From Arenibaculum pallidiluteum (GTDB lineage Bacteria > Pseudomonadota > Alphaproteobacteria > Azospirillales > Azospirillaceae): a stretch of DNA of 64,000 bases. Made by a program: the position numbers and the translations under genes. The DNA lies in the NCBI RefSeq assembly GCF_017355985.1, contig NZ_JAFIQU010000004.1:186001-250000 (forward strand). Reading direction: 5' to 3'. Every line of letters starts with the position of its first letter. Within the stretch, counting starts at the first letter, position 1. The notes under the pieces were generated by a model. The model saw nothing but the letters and a program-made list of their open reading frames with translations. It was not told the origin of the DNA and did no database searches. Of the stretch, positions 1-9,560 are shown one piece after another.

Positions 1-97
1 GACAGAAAGCGGGCGAATCGCATGCCCGATTCCGAAGCCCCTGCCCCAACCCAGATAAATCGCCTAGAATTCGCGCCATCCAGTGGCGAGGGCCTTC

Positions 98-1291
98 GTG
101 ACGGTCAGGATCCTGTACGAGGTAGCGGTTTCAAGGGCGCGGATCTGGGCCTCGGACCGGAAGTTCGACGATCGTGACGAGGCCGTGGCCTATGCCCGAT
201 GGAGCCTCGAGAATCCGCGCCATGACGGGGTCAAGGTGCTCCGGCACAGGGTGACCGCCGATGGCCCGGTCTTCGAGACCGTGATCCTCCACGAGGAGAA
301 GGCCTCGGCAAAGCCGAAGGCGCGGATCGGGCTGCTGAACCAGGCCCCCGCCTGCGCCTCGGCCGCGGAACTGCGCGGCCTCGATGCGCGGCTTGCGATC
401 GGCAGGACGCTGCGGACCTTCCTCGAGGAGAAGGCGGTCACGCCGACCGAGCTCCTGCACGGCAGCCCTCATGGCGACACGCTGCGCAAGAGCGGCATGC
501 TGACCGAGGCCGTGGAACGCATGGCCCAGTTGCAGTCGCGCAGCCTGAAGGTTCCGGTGCAGAGCCGCGTCGCCCGGATCTACGAGTTCCTGAAGACGAT
601 CGATGCCGAAAACCGCGAGGTCGCGAGGCAGCGCACGCGGCTGCCGCGCTTCGAGCCGTCCCGGACCGCCGACTACGTGGCAAGTGTCAGGAGCGCCGTA
701 TCCGAAGGCCTGCGCGGCCCGGCATTGCTCTCGGTCCTCACCGAACACCTCGCGGAATGCACGGTCCTGTCCCAGAAGTTGGATCGCACGCTGGTCCTGC
801 TGGCCCAGGGCCTGGACGAGGACTTCATGACGCTGGTCGAGGGGCTGCTGGCTGATCTGCTCGACTTCCCGTCGGTGCTGCGCGACCTGTTCGCGCCCTC
901 GCCCAATCTCGGCGACCAGCTGGTGCGGCTCGCCGAGATGCTGAACGGCCGCCCGCCGGACCCGGAGGGCCAGTACGGACCGCGGCTGGCGGCGGTGACC
1001 CTGCTGGTGCAGTCCGGCCGCGCACCTGCCTGCGCATCGGTCCTCCTGGAGCGGCTGCTGACCGAGATCGAGGGGGCGAAGCCGCTGGACCCGCGCGACG
1101 GCGAGGCCGAACGCCAACTCCTGGATCAGCTCGGCAGGGCGCTGAAGGATGCAGACGGGCAGTTTCTCGGCGGGCGCCGGGCCGAATCCGCCCATGCCGA
1201 TCGGGAGATGAAGCTGCGCCAACGCATGCTCCGCCGTCTCGGCCTGCACGACGTGGCCGATGCCCTGCCGCGCACCATGGGACGGGTCTGA
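98..1291 (+). CDS. hypothetical protein, about 397 aa
   Basis: I do not recognise a family. The N-terminal 60 residues form a small alpha/beta-looking unit (starting MTVRILYEVAV, then EAVAYARWSLENPRHDGVKV). The rest looks all-helical, with an Arg-rich C-terminal tail. There is no signal peptide and no membrane segment, so it is probably cytoplasmic. I chose the GTG at 98 because a GAGG motif lies 6 bases upstream at 88-91; an in-frame GTG at 83 would add five residues. It stands alone on the + strand and converges on the hydrolase gene to its right. Codon usage matches the rest of the window, and the long uninterrupted frame supports a real gene. The upstream neighbour lies outside the window. 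Confidence 0.7.
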   Translation: MTVRILYEVAVSRARIWASDRKFDDRDEAVAYARWSLENPRHDGVKVLRHRVTADGPVFETVILHEEKASAKPKARIGLLNQAPACASAAELRGLDARLAIGRTLRTFLEEKAVTPTELLHGSPHGDTLRKSGMLTEAVERMAQLQSRSLKVPVQSRVARIYEFLKTIDAENREVARQRTRLPRFEPSRTADYVASVRSAVSEGLRGPALLSVLTEHLAECTVLSQKLDRTLVLLAQGLDEDFMTLVEGLLADLLDFPSVLRDLFAPSPNLGDQLVRLAEMLNGRPPDPEGQYGPRLAAVTLLVQSGRAPACASVLLERLLTEIEGAKPLDPRDGEAERQLLDQLGRALKDADGQFLGGRRAESAHADREMKLRQRMLRRLGLHDVADALPRTMGRV

Positions 1292-1344
1292 GAAGGTCGG
1301 CCCGACGGGCGCATGGCGTTGTGAAGCCCCGCGCCCCGGGGCCC

Positions 1345-2202
1345 TCAGGCGAGACCGGCGCGCAGGAACGCCACCGTCCGGTCCCAGGCGAGCTTCGCCG
1401 CCGCGGCATCGTAGCGGGCGCCTGCGGTATCGTTGTGGAAGGCGTGCTGTGTGCCCTCGTAGCGGTGAATCTCGAAGGTCTTGCCGGCATCGCGCAACGC
1501 CGCCTCGTAGGCGGGGATTCCCTCGTTGATCCGGGCGTCGTTGCCGGCGTAGTGCATCATCATGCGGGCACGGATCTGGCCGACCTTGGCGGGATCGGGC
1601 GCGCGCCCGTAGAAGGCGACGCCGGCATCGAGCTCGGGCTCCGCGACGGCCAGGGCGTTGACCATGCCGCCACCCCAGCAGAAGCCGACCGCCCCGACCT
1701 TGCCGGTCGACTGGGAATGCCGCTCCAGCCAGGCGACGGCGGCACGCAGGTTCGAGACCGCGTCCTCGGCGTTCAGCCCGCCGATCATCTCTCGCGCGCG
1801 GTCCTCGTCGGCCGGCGTGCCGCCCAGGGGCGAGAGCAGGTCGGGCGCGAGTGCCAGGAAGCCGGCCAGCGCCGCCCGGCGCGCCACGTCCTCGATATGC
1901 GCGTTCAGGCCGCGATTCTCGTGGACCACGATCACGGCGGGCCAGCGGCCCTCGCCCGCGGGTCGGGCGAGATGAGCGCCGACCGGGCCGCCCGGCCCTG
2001 CGAAGGTCACCCGCTCCGCCACCAGCCGGCGGTCATCCGGCGCGACCTGCTGGGCGAGGGCGTAATTGTTCTCCAGCAGGGGCAGCAGCGCATAGGCCGC
2101 AGCCGTGCCGCCGACCAGCGCCGCCAGCCGGTCGAGGAACACCCGTCGGTCCAGCGGCCTGTGGGTGTACTCGTCGTAGAGGTCGATGATGCGCTGGTCC
2201 AT
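1345..2202 (-). CDS. dienelactone hydrolase family protein
   Basis: An alpha/beta-hydrolase of the carboxymethylenebutenolidase (DLH) family, 285 aa. The nucleophile is Cys175 in GFCWGG, and Asp222 (HYAGNDARI) and His253 (GTQHAFH) complete a Cys-Asp-His triad, as expected for DLH rather than a serine esterase. The N-terminus carries a twin-arginine-like stretch, RRVFLDRLAALVGG at 19-32, followed by a hydrophobic, Ala-rich segment. This resembles the Tat-like leader of YghX-type DLH proteins, so export is possible but not proven. It lies 17 bp downstream of lolD and is probably the last gene of the proS-lolC-lolD unit. The natural substrate cannot be read from the sequence. Confidence 0.9.
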   Translation of the reverse strand: MDQRIIDLYDEYTHRPLDRRVFLDRLAALVGGTAAAYALLPLLENNYALAQQVAPDDRRLVAERVTFAGPGGPVGAHLARPAGEGRWPAVIVVHENRGLNAHIEDVARRAALAGFLALAPDLLSPLGGTPADEDRAREMIGGLNAEDAVSNLRAAVAWLERHSQSTGKVGAVGFCWGGGMVNALAVAEPELDAGVAFYGRAPDPAKVGQIRARMMMHYAGNDARINEGIPAYEAALRDAGKTFEIHRYEGTQHAFHNDTAGARYDAAAAKLAWDRTVAFLRAGLA

Positions 2203-2219
2203 TCACGCCTCCGCCCAGT

Positions 2220-2906
2220 TCAGGGAGCCGAGGCGACCACCACCCCGTCCCTGAGTTCGAGCACCCGGTCCATGCGCCGGGCGAGCTCCAGGTTGTGCGT
2301 CGCCACCAGAGCCCCGAACCCGCCCCGGGCGACAAGACCCCTGAGCATGTCGAAGACGCCCTCGGCGGTGTGCGGGTCGAGATTGCCCGTGGGCTCGTCG
2401 GCGATCAACAGCTTGGGGCGGTTGGCCAGCGCCCGCGCAATGGCGACGCGCTGCTGCTCTCCGCCCGAGAGCCGTGCCGGCCGATGCGCAGCGCGCTGGG
2501 CGAGCCCCACCAGGTCCAGCAGTTCCTGCGCGCGCAGCGCCGCCTCGTGTCGCGGCACGCCGCCGATCATCTGCGGCAGCACGATGTTCTCCAGCGCGCT
2601 GAACTCGGGCAGCAGGTGGTGGAACTGGTACACGAAGCCGATCGACCGGCGGCGGAGAGCCGTGCGCTCGGAATCCGAGAGCCGCCCCACATCCTCGCCG
2701 CCGATGCGAATCACGCCGTCCTGAGCCTTCTCAAGTAGCCCGACCGTGTGCAGGATCGTCGACTTGCCCGCCCCGGAGGGTCCGACCAGCGCCACCATCT
2801 CGCCCTCGCGGACCGCGAAGGAGACGCCGCGCAGGACCTCGAGCCGCGTGGCCGCCTGCGTGTAGACGCGGACGAGGCCGCGCACGTCCAGCATCGCCTC
2901 ACTCAT
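2220..2906 (-). CDS. lolD: lipoprotein-releasing ABC transporter ATPase LolD
   Basis: ATPase of the Lol system, which extracts mature lipoproteins from the inner membrane and hands them to LolA. The 228-residue protein has Walker A (GPSGAGKST), the ABC signature ([15 protein letters not shown]), Walker B with the D-loop ([12 protein letters not shown]) and the H-loop His (VATHN). The ATG at 2906 was chosen because it gives the family-typical start [11 protein letters not shown]; a longer frame upstream runs antisense to nothing conserved and overlaps the end of lolC. It overlaps the lolC stop by 8 bp, indicating translational coupling. MacB-type export ATPases have the same motifs, but the neighbouring LolC/E-type permease supports LolD. 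Confidence 0.96.
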   Translation of the reverse strand: MSEAMLDVRGLVRVYTQAATRLEVLRGVSFAVREGEMVALVGPSGAGKSTILHTVGLLEKAQDGVIRIGGEDVGRLSDSERTALRRRSIGFVYQFHHLLPEFSALENIVLPQMIGGVPRHEAALRAQELLDLVGLAQRAAHRPARLSGGEQQRVAIARALANRPKLLIADEPTGNLDPHTAEGVFDMLRGLVARGGFGALVATHNLELARRMDRVLELRDGVVVASAP

Positions 2907-4143
2907 AGCGCAGGGCCTCGACGGGATCGAGCCGCGCCGCCCGCCAAGCGGGATAGATGGTCGCACCGAAGCTCAGCGCCAACGCCATCACGACCACGCG
3001 AGCCACCTCGCCGTAGTCGATCTCGGCCGGAAGCTGGCTGAGGAAGTAGATCTCGGCCGAGAACAGCTCGGTGCCCGTCAGCGACTGGAGGAACTGGCGA
3101 ATCGTCTCGATGTTCTCGGCAAAGGCGACGCCCAGAAGCAGCCCGGCCGTGGTTCCGACGACGCCGATCGAGGCGCCCGCGAGGAAGAAGATGCGCAGCA
3201 CCATCCCGCGCGTGGCGCCCATGGTGCGCAGGATCGCGATATCCCGCCCCTTGTCCTTCACCAGCATGATCATCGAGGAGATGATGTTGAACGCGGCCAC
3301 CAGGATGATCAGCGTCAGGATCAGGAACATCACGTTGCGCTCGACCTGGAGCGCGTTGAAGAAGCTGGCGTTGGACTGCTGCCAGTCGACGATCCGGGCC
3401 CGCCCCTCCACCGCCTGCTGGAGCAGCGCCCGGTAGCTCGCGATCTCGCGCGGCAGCTCGACCATCACCTCGAGATTGGTGACGCTCTCGCCGAGACGGA
3501 AGAAGGTCTGTGCGGCCTGCAGCGGCATGAAGATGAAGTTGTTGTCGTACTCGAACATGCCGACGTCGAAGATCGCCGCGACCTCGTAGGCGCGCACCCG
3601 CGGTACCGTGCCGAACGCCGTCGTCTGGCCCTGGGGGCTGACGAGGGTGAGCTGGTCGCCGACCCTCAGACCCAGGCGCTGGGCCATCCGAATGCCGATC
3701 GCGATCTTCTCGCCCTCGAAATCACCGAGGCTGCCGGCAACGATGTGGTCCGACACGGTCGGGCGCTGGCGGAAATCCTCGGGGCGCGTGCCGCGCACGA
3801 TGGCGCCGCTGGCGCTGCCGCGCACGGTAACCAGGGCCTGGGCCTCGGCGGAGGGCGTGACGCTGACCACGCCGGGGACCGTCCGGATCCTGTCGATCAG
3901 CGGACCATAATCCGTCAGCGGCCCCTGGACGCCGAAGACGCTGAGATGGCCGTTCAGGCCCAGAACGCGGCCGAGCAGCTCCGAACGGAATCCGTTCATG
4001 ACGGCCATCACGATGATCAGGGTCGCGACGCCCAGCGCGATGCCGAGCAGCGAGAACCCTGCGATCACCGAGATGAAGCCCTCCTGTCGGCGTGCGCGGA
4101 GATAGCGCATCGCCACCATGCGCTCGAAGGCGTTAAAGATCAT
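2899..4143 (-). CDS. lolC: lipoprotein-releasing ABC transporter permease LolC/LolE
   Basis: Inner-membrane permease of the lipoprotein-releasing complex, 414 aa. One transmembrane helix lies near residues 24-50, a large periplasmic domain spans about 51-270, and three transmembrane helices follow near 275-405, the FtsX/MacB-like topology of LolC and LolE. The cytoplasmic stretch [15 protein letters not shown] is the typical coupling-helix region that contacts LolD. Only one permease gene is present beside lolD. As in most alphaproteobacteria it probably acts as a homodimer (LolF-like) rather than a LolC/LolE heterodimer. It lies about 50 bp downstream of proS on the same strand. Confidence 0.95.
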   Translation of the reverse strand: MIFNAFERMVAMRYLRARRQEGFISVIAGFSLLGIALGVATLIIVMAVMNGFRSELLGRVLGLNGHLSVFGVQGPLTDYGPLIDRIRTVPGVVSVTPSAEAQALVTVRGSASGAIVRGTRPEDFRQRPTVSDHIVAGSLGDFEGEKIAIGIRMAQRLGLRVGDQLTLVSPQGQTTAFGTVPRVRAYEVAAIFDVGMFEYDNNFIFMPLQAAQTFFRLGESVTNLEVMVELPREIASYRALLQQAVEGRARIVDWQQSNASFFNALQVERNVMFLILTLIILVAAFNIISSMIMLVKDKGRDIAILRTMGATRGMVLRIFFLAGASIGVVGTTAGLLLGVAFAENIETIRQFLQSLTGTELFSAEIYFLSQLPAEIDYGEVARVVVMALALSFGATIYPAWRAARLDPVEALRYE

Positions 4144-4192
4144 GCGACGTCCGATCGGGTAAGGCTCAGGCGAGTCGGTTCCGTGGCGCGGG

Positions 4193-5506
4193 TCAACCCG
4201 TGAGCCGCGCCAGCGCCGCGTCCTTGGACAGCTCCTGCCGCTCGCCGGTGGCCCTGCGCTTCAGCTCGACGACGCCGTTCTTGAGCCCGCGCGGCCCCAC
4301 GGCGAGCTGCCAGGGGAGGCCGATGAGGTCCATATCAGCGAACTTCACGCCGGCGCGCTCGTCGCGGTCATCGTAGAGCACGTCGACGCCGGCGCGGGTC
4401 AGCGCTCCGTAGAGCTCCTCGCAGACCGCGTCGCATTCCGCGTCGCCGCTCTTCAGGTTCACGAGGCCGACGCGGAACGGCGCCACGGAGTCTGGCCAGA
4501 CGATGCCGGCCTCGTCGTGGCTGGCCTCGATGATCGCCGCCACCAGGCGCGAGACGCCGATGCCGTAGCTTCCCATCTCCACCGTGACGGGCTCGCCGTT
4601 GGGGCCGGCGACCACCGCCCCCATGGGCCCGGAGTACTTGGTCCCGAAATAGAAGATGTGGCCGACCTCGATGCCGCGGGCGCTTACCAGCTCCGATGCC
4701 GCCAGCGGGCTCGTGGCGGGGTCGTGCTTCTCGTCGGTCGCGGCGTAGATCGAGGTATAGCGCTCGAAGAAGGGCGCCAGGTCCTCGTCGTAGCCGGGCG
4801 CCGCGGCCAGCACGTCCAGGTCGAGCCAGCGGCGGTCGCAGAAGACCCCGCTCTCCCCGGTGTCTGCCAGAATGATGAACTCGTGGCTGAGATCGCCGCC
4901 GATGGGCCCGGTGTCAGCCCGCATGGGGATGGCCTTGAGGCCCATGCGCGCGAAGGTTCGCAGGTAGGCCAGGAACATGCGCTGGTACGAGCGCTTGGCG
5001 CCGTCGGCGTCGATGTCGAAGGAGTAGTTGTCCTTCATCAGAAATTCGCGCCCACGCATCACGCCGAAGCGCGGGCGCACCTCGTCGCGGAACTTCCACT
5101 GGATGTGGTAGAGGTTCTTCGGCAGATCCCGATAGCTCTTCACATAGGACTTGAAGATGTCGGTGATCATCTCCTCGTTCGTGGGTCCGAAGAGCATCTC
5201 GCGGTCATGACGGTCGGTGATGCGCAGCATCTCCTTGCCGTAATCGTCGTAGCGGCCGGACTGGCGCCAGAGATCGGCCGACTGGATCGTCGGCATCAGA
5301 AGCTCCTGGGCGCCGGCCGCATCCTGCTCCTCGCGCACGATCTGCTCGACGCGCTTCAGCACCCGGAAGCCAAGCGGCAGCCAGGCGTAAATGCCGGCGG
5401 CGGTCTGGCGGATCATCCCGGCGCGCAGCATCAGCCGGTGGGAGACGATCTGCGCCTCGGCCGGATTCTCCTTGAGCGTGGGAAGGAAATAGGCGGACAG
5501 CCGCAT
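4193..5506 (-). CDS. proS: prolyl-tRNA synthetase
   Basis: Class II aminoacyl-tRNA synthetase that charges tRNA-Pro. The ATG at 5506 gives a 437-residue protein starting [19 protein letters not shown], the normal length and start for the short alphaproteobacterial ProS type, which lacks the INS editing insertion of the E. coli enzyme. Motif 2 is visible in [17 protein letters not shown] and motif 3 in [13 protein letters not shown]. The C-terminal anticodon-binding domain covers roughly 340-437 ([11 protein letters not shown] to [10 protein letters not shown]). The frame stays open 220 codons further upstream, but that part lies antisense to the TPR gene and is not conserved-looking. It heads the proS-lolC-lolD unit, an order common in alphaproteobacteria. 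Confidence 0.97.
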   Translation of the reverse strand: MRLSAYFLPTLKENPAEAQIVSHRLMLRAGMIRQTAAGIYAWLPLGFRVLKRVEQIVREEQDAAGAQELLMPTIQSADLWRQSGRYDDYGKEMLRITDRHDREMLFGPTNEEMITDIFKSYVKSYRDLPKNLYHIQWKFRDEVRPRFGVMRGREFLMKDNYSFDIDADGAKRSYQRMFLAYLRTFARMGLKAIPMRADTGPIGGDLSHEFIILADTGESGVFCDRRWLDLDVLAAAPGYDEDLAPFFERYTSIYAATDEKHDPATSPLAASELVSARGIEVGHIFYFGTKYSGPMGAVVAGPNGEPVTVEMGSYGIGVSRLVAAIIEASHDEAGIVWPDSVAPFRVGLVNLKSGDAECDAVCEELYGALTRAGVDVLYDDRDERAGVKFADMDLIGLPWQLAVGPRGLKNGVVELKRRATGERQELSKDAALARLTG

Positions 5507-5698
5507 GCCGGGATCTCTCGCTACGTAAGACGCGCGGACTTTAGTGCGAGACGGGAGCGGACGGAAGCCCGTCCGACGCGGCCGCGGCCGAAGACCCCAC
5601 CGCCGACCTACCGCCGGCACTTCCGGGTTTCCGGTTGCGACGCGCGGCGCTAGCCTCGGGCTCTTTGCCCCTCGGCACGCGACGCATTGCCCGAAGTC

Positions 5699-7915
5699 AT
5701 GCCCGATCCCGGCGAACTCGATGCCCTGGCGGCCGCCGCTCTCAGTTCCGGGCGGCCGGACGAGGCGGCGCGCCTGCTGCAGGCGGCGCTGACCGACGCC
5801 CCCGCGCGCGGCGCCAGCTGGAACAACCTCGCCGCCGCCTGCGCGGCGCAGGGCGACGCTGCGGCTGCGATCCGGCATCTCGGCCGCGCGTTGCGGCTCG
5901 AGCGGGACCGGCTTCCGGTCTCCATCAACCTGGCGGTGCTCCATCTCCGCCGCGGCGCTGCGGCGCAGGCCCTCGCCGCCTTCGACGGGCTGGACGTCAC
6001 CGAGCGGCCGGAGGCGGTGCTGCTGAAGGCATCGGCCCTCGGCAGCCTCGGCGAGCCGCGCGGCGCGGCCGAAGTGCTGGGGCAGGCCCTTGCCCGGTGG
6101 CCGGGACGGGCCGACCTCCACCTGAACCGGGGCAACCTGTTGCGCAGCCTCGGCGATCCCGCTGGCGCGGCCCAGCACTACCGCAGCGCGCTCGCCATCG
6201 CGCCCGGGGACGCCGACGTCCTGGTCGCCGTCGGGACCCTGCTGGCCGAGAGCAACGAGAGCGAGGCCGCCGAGGGGCTGATCGGAGCCGCGACCGGACT
6301 CGCCCCCGGCCGGGCCGAGCCCTGGGTCGCGCTGGGCAACCTCCGCCGCGCAACCGGCCGGTCCGCGGAGGCCGCGGAGAGCTATCGCAGGGCGGTCGCG
6401 GCGGACCCCGGCTCCGCCGGGGCCCTGGTGGCTGACGCCCTGATGGCGTCCGAGGCGGGCGATCCTCGCGCCCGGCGCGGCTTCCGGCGCGCCCTCCGGG
6501 CCGATCCCGGCTCCGCCACCGCGGCGCTCGGCGCCTGCCTGTCGAACCTGCGCCCGATCTATCTCGACCAGGCGGAGATCACGCGGAGCCGGGAATCCTA
6601 TGCGGCCGAGCTCTCGCAGCTATCCGAGCACTATGCCGCGGCGCCGAGGGCCGAGCGCGCGCGGGCCGCGGCCGCGGTCGGCCAGGGCCAGCCCTTCTAC
6701 CTGGCCTATCAGGGGCAGGACGACCGCGCCCTCCAGAGCCTCTATGGCGACTTGGTGGCCGGGCTGATGGCCGCGCGCCATCCGGAATTCACGGCACCCC
6801 TTGCGCCCCGGGCGCCCGACGGCCGGATCCGACTCGGCCTCGTCTCCTGGCGGATGGGGCGCTACTCGCCTGTCAACACGACGCTGCGTGGCTGGCTCGA
6901 CGCCCTTGGGCCGGAGGTGGACCTGCACCTCTACCAGACCGGCGCCGGCGAAGACGAGGACACGCGGGGCTTCCGAGACCGCGCCGTGCGCTTCGTCGCA
7001 GGCCCCGCCGGGGTCGAGGCCTGGGCGGAGACGATCCTCGGCGACCGGCTGGACGCGCTGGTCCATACGGACATCGGCATGGATCCCATGGCAGCCCGGC
7101 TGGGCACGCTGCGCCTGGCCCCGCTGCAGGCCATGACCCCCGGGCACCCCGAGACGACCGGGCTGCCGACCATCGATCTCTATCTCAGCTCGGAGCTGAT
7201 GGAGCCGCCGGGGGCGCAGTCGCATTATCGCGAACGCCTCGTCACGCTGCCGGGGCTCGGGCATGCCCATGTTCCCCTCACGCCGCCGGACATTCCGCTC
7301 ACGCGCGCGGATTTCGGCGTGCCCGACGATGCCGTCCTCTTCTGGTGCTGCCAGTCGCTGTTCAAGTACCTGCCCGGCGACGACGACCTCTTCGCGCGCA
7401 TCGCGGCCCGCGTGCCGCGCGCCCTGTTCCTGTTCGTACGGGATCCGCGGCCGGCGGTCACGGCCGTCTTCGAGACACGGCTCGCGGCGGCCTTCGCCCG
7501 CAGGGGCCTGGACCATCGCGAACGGTGCCTGCTGCTGCCGCGGATGGACCACGCGCGCTTCCACGCGGTGACCGGGCTGGCGGATGTGTTCCTCGACAAT
7601 CCCGGCTGGTCGGGTTGGAACACCGTGCTCCAGGCGGTCGAGAAGGGCCTGCCGGTCGTGAGGGTTCCGGGCGCGCTGATGCGCCAGCGCCATGCGGTCG
7701 CGATCCTGAGCCGGATCGGGATCGCTGATGGCGTGGCCGAGGACCGCGACGCCTATGTGGAGACGGCCGTGCAGCTCGGCCTCGATCGTTCCGCCCGTGC
7801 CCGGCTCGGCGACGCAATCCGCGCGGCGGCGCCGGGCCTTGCGTCCGAGCCGGCGCTCGGCGCGGCGCTGCTGCGCGCCCTGACGACGGGCGGCGCCGTT
7901 CCTCCCGCGCCATGA
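5699..7915 (+). CDS. TPR-repeat O-GlcNAc-transferase-like (GT41) protein
   Basis: About 738 residues in two parts. Residues 1 to about 290 contain helical TPR-type repeats (for example [20 protein letters not shown] and [20 protein letters not shown]). From about 365 a domain resembles the bacterial SPINDLY/OGT glycosyltransferases, with [14 protein letters not shown], an [11 protein letters not shown] stretch, [13 protein letters not shown], and the nucleotide-binding-like [26 protein letters not shown]. The family transfers a sugar from a nucleotide donor to protein Ser/Thr or to other acceptors; the acceptor here is unknown. No signal peptide is visible. I preferred the ATG at 5699 over an in-frame TTG at 5687. 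The gene points away from proS and sits where tag-side genes would normally adjoin proS, suggesting a lineage-specific insertion. Confidence 0.85.
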   Translation: MPDPGELDALAAAALSSGRPDEAARLLQAALTDAPARGASWNNLAAACAAQGDAAAAIRHLGRALRLERDRLPVSINLAVLHLRRGAAAQALAAFDGLDVTERPEAVLLKASALGSLGEPRGAAEVLGQALARWPGRADLHLNRGNLLRSLGDPAGAAQHYRSALAIAPGDADVLVAVGTLLAESNESEAAEGLIGAATGLAPGRAEPWVALGNLRRATGRSAEAAESYRRAVAADPGSAGALVADALMASEAGDPRARRGFRRALRADPGSATAALGACLSNLRPIYLDQAEITRSRESYAAELSQLSEHYAAAPRAERARAAAAVGQGQPFYLAYQGQDDRALQSLYGDLVAGLMAARHPEFTAPLAPRAPDGRIRLGLVSWRMGRYSPVNTTLRGWLDALGPEVDLHLYQTGAGEDEDTRGFRDRAVRFVAGPAGVEAWAETILGDRLDALVHTDIGMDPMAARLGTLRLAPLQAMTPGHPETTGLPTIDLYLSSELMEPPGAQSHYRERLVTLPGLGHAHVPLTPPDIPLTRADFGVPDDAVLFWCCQSLFKYLPGDDDLFARIAARVPRALFLFVRDPRPAVTAVFETRLAAAFARRGLDHRERCLLLPRMDHARFHAVTGLADVFLDNPGWSGWNTVLQAVEKGLPVVRVPGALMRQRHAVAILSRIGIADGVAEDRDAYVETAVQLGLDRSARARLGDAIRAAAPGLASEPALGAALLRALTTGGAVPPAP

Positions 7916-7949
7916 TGCGGGGCCGGCATCCGCGCCGGCGATTCCGGGC

Positions 7950-8489
7950 TCAGCGGATGCCGCGGCAGGCGGCGAGCGCCGCCTCCCGCTCGGCCGCGCC
8001 GAGCGGACGCCCGTCGATGGTGACCTCGCCGGAGCGGGTGTCCACCCGCACCACGCCAAGGTCGAGGGCGGTGTTGCCGAAGCCCGGCGCGGCGCTCTCG
8101 GCGGCCCGGGCGGCCGCCTCGCGCTTTCTCTGAAGCGCGGGAACGCGCGGGTCGCCGGGGCGCAGCGAGGCGATCTGCCGATCAAGCAGGGCGAGCTCCT
8201 GGCGGCTCTGGTACTCTAGCGGATTCACCGCGAGCTGGAACTCCAGCACGTGAGGAAGCTGGAATCCGGACCCGCCGCCGATATCGGCCGGAGCCACGAG
8301 CCGGCCGTGCACGTCGACGCCGGGCTGATAGGTCACGTCCGGAGCCGGCACGTGGCGCTCGAGAAGGCGACAGTCAGCTGGCCGGATGACGACCTGACGG
8401 AGCTGGCTCTGCGCGGTCCCGGTCGACGGAACCGCGGGTCCGTTGAGGGCAAGGAAAGCGAAAACGGCAGGGAGGACGGCGCTGCGCAT
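7950..8489 (-). CDS. hypothetical exported protein
   Basis: A 179-residue protein with an N-terminal hydrophobic signal peptide (MRSAVLPAVFAFLALNGPAVPS, split here at a likely Ala/Ser cleavage zone). It has two Cys at most in the mature part (DCRLLE near 40 and AACRGIR at the C-terminus), which could form a disulfide. Mid-protein lies a predicted helical stretch, YQSRQELALLDRQIASLRPGDPRVPALQRKREAAARAAESAAPGFGNT, that looks coiled-coil-like. I do not recognise the family. The ATG at 8489 was chosen because it gives the signal peptide. It converges on the OGT-like gene with only 34 bp between stops. A terminator sits about 60 bp upstream of its start, so it has its own promoter or is controlled by read-through. 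Confidence 0.7.
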   Translation of the reverse strand: MRSAVLPAVFAFLALNGPAVPSTGTAQSQLRQVVIRPADCRLLERHVPAPDVTYQPGVDVHGRLVAPADIGGGSGFQLPHVLEFQLAVNPLEYQSRQELALLDRQIASLRPGDPRVPALQRKREAAARAAESAAPGFGNTALDLGVVRVDTRSGEVTIDGRPLGAAEREAALAACRGIR

Positions 8490-8547
8490 GTCCGAGCCTA
8501 CCACGAAAGCGCGCGAGCTGCAGCGGCGCCGATCCGGATAGCCCCCG

Positions 8548-8578
8548 AAGAAAAAGGCCGCGTCCCGAGGGCGCGGCC
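8548..8578 (-). terminator. intrinsic terminator on the - strand
   Basis: On the - strand a GGCCGCG / CGCGGCC stem (plus-strand arms 8556-8562 and 8572-8578, 9-nt loop) is followed directly by TTTTTCTT. This is the best-formed intrinsic terminator in the first 10 kb. It lies 183 bp past the tag stop and 60 bp before the start of the exported-protein gene. It could end the long nuo...tag transcript, or end a short untranslated RNA or leader encoded between 8579 and 8760. Confidence 0.8.
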
Positions 8579-8760
8579 GGAGTTTAGGGAGGAATCGCCA
8601 CCAGGCGTCGGATGAAGGGCGCAATGCCCCTCAACACGACGAATCATGATCCCGCTCCCGACGGCCGGCAAGCGCGATCTGCACGCTTTGCTCATTTTTT
8701 GCCTATTTTGCCTTCCGTGAGGGCATTTGCTTGAGGTCGCGCCGTGGTGTTGCCCGTTTC

Positions 8761-9318
8761 TTATGCAGTCACGGCCGGTCGGATGGCAAGCCATGGCGGT
8801 TCAAGCTCGAGAATCCGCGCATACACCGGGCAACCCGGCTCGTGGGCCCCCGGCAGGTACCCGAGGCTCATCAGGAACTCGCCGACGATCTCGCCGCCGG
8901 TAAAGCGGAAGGTCTTCCTGAAGAGCGCGACCCAGGCTGCCTTGTCGCGGGGATGGTGCGCCTGCAGCCAGGCATTGAAGCCGCCCCATTCGCTTCGCAT
9001 CGCCTGGATCCGGCGCGCATTCTCGATAGCCGACTCGATCTTAAGGCGGTTGCGGATGATCCCGGCATCGGCCATCAGCCTCGCTCGGTCCGCCTCGCCA
9101 TAGGCGGCGACCTTATCCACGTCGAAGCCATCATAGGCCGCCACGAAGGCCGCGCGCTTGCGCAGGATCGTCTCCCAGGAGAGGCCCGCCTGGTTGATCT
9201 CTAGGACGAGCCGCTCGAACAGGACACGCTCGTCCGTGCTGGGAAATCCGTACTCCCCATCGTGGTAGGGACCATGGTGGGGGTGCCCCGGCGCCGCCGC
9301 GCAGTAGGTCGCGCTCAT
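8761..9318 (-). CDS. tag: DNA-3-methyladenine glycosylase I
   Basis: Base-excision repair enzyme that removes 3-methyladenine from alkylated DNA. The 185-residue protein shows the Tag features: a Cys near the N-terminus (SATYCAAAPGHPHH), the ERLVLEINQAGLSWETILRKRAAF block with the Glu and Trp that line the base pocket, the AGIIRNRLKIESAIENAR helix-hairpin-helix region, and the C-terminal GYLPGAHEPGCPVY with Cys and His for the zinc site. The ATG at 9318 overlaps the stop of the DUF1467 gene by 4 bp (ATGA), so the two are probably translationally coupled. It appears to be the last gene of the nuo-birA-coaX-rnj-mce unit. Confidence 0.95.
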   Translation of the reverse strand: MSATYCAAAPGHPHHGPYHDGEYGFPSTDERVLFERLVLEINQAGLSWETILRKRAAFVAAYDGFDVDKVAAYGEADRARLMADAGIIRNRLKIESAIENARRIQAMRSEWGGFNAWLQAHHPRDKAAWVALFRKTFRFTGGEIVGEFLMSLGYLPGAHEPGCPVYARILELEPPWLAIRPAVTA

Positions 9319-9560
9319 GGCCGCATGAAGTCCCGGAACGAGATGATCCCGGTCGCGAAGACCAGGTAGGCCACCCCGAGGATCGCTGCCGAGACCACGG
9401 TGGTGACGGCGAACTTCAGGCCGAGCCGCGGGGCGGCCGGCGCGCTGTCTGCCATGCCCTGCTCCACCTCCTCGGGCGGATGGGCGCCCCAGGGCAGCAC
9501 AGCGAAGAGCACGACCCACCACAGAACGAAGTAGATGGCGATCCAGGTGACGAGGCTCAT
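9315..9560 (-). CDS. DUF1467 family small membrane protein
   Basis: An 81-residue protein with two transmembrane helices (about 5-24, TWIAIYFVLWWVVLFAVLPW, and about 50-70, AVTTVVSAAILGVAYLVFATG) joined by an acidic cytoplasmic or periplasmic loop. Its length, the WWVVLF..LPWG..P motif and its place beside mce and rnj match the DUF1467 family of alphaproteobacteria; the function is unknown. It is coupled on both sides by 4-bp ATGA overlaps, with mce upstream and tag downstream. Confidence 0.88.
   Translation of the reverse strand: MSLVTWIAIYFVLWWVVLFAVLPWGAHPPEEVEQGMADSAPAAPRLGLKFAVTTVVSAAILGVAYLVFATGIISFRDFMRP

Noticed and set aside
5687-5698. TTG at 5687 as start of the OGT-like gene
   Set aside because: It adds four residues without a ribosome-binding site; the ATG at 5699 is simpler.
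8579-8624. Trp-rich leader peptide (DAWWRF) before the terminator at 8548
   Set aside because: The frame has no stop before the terminator and the downstream gene is not a tryptophan gene. A branched-chain-rich frame nearby lacks a good start.
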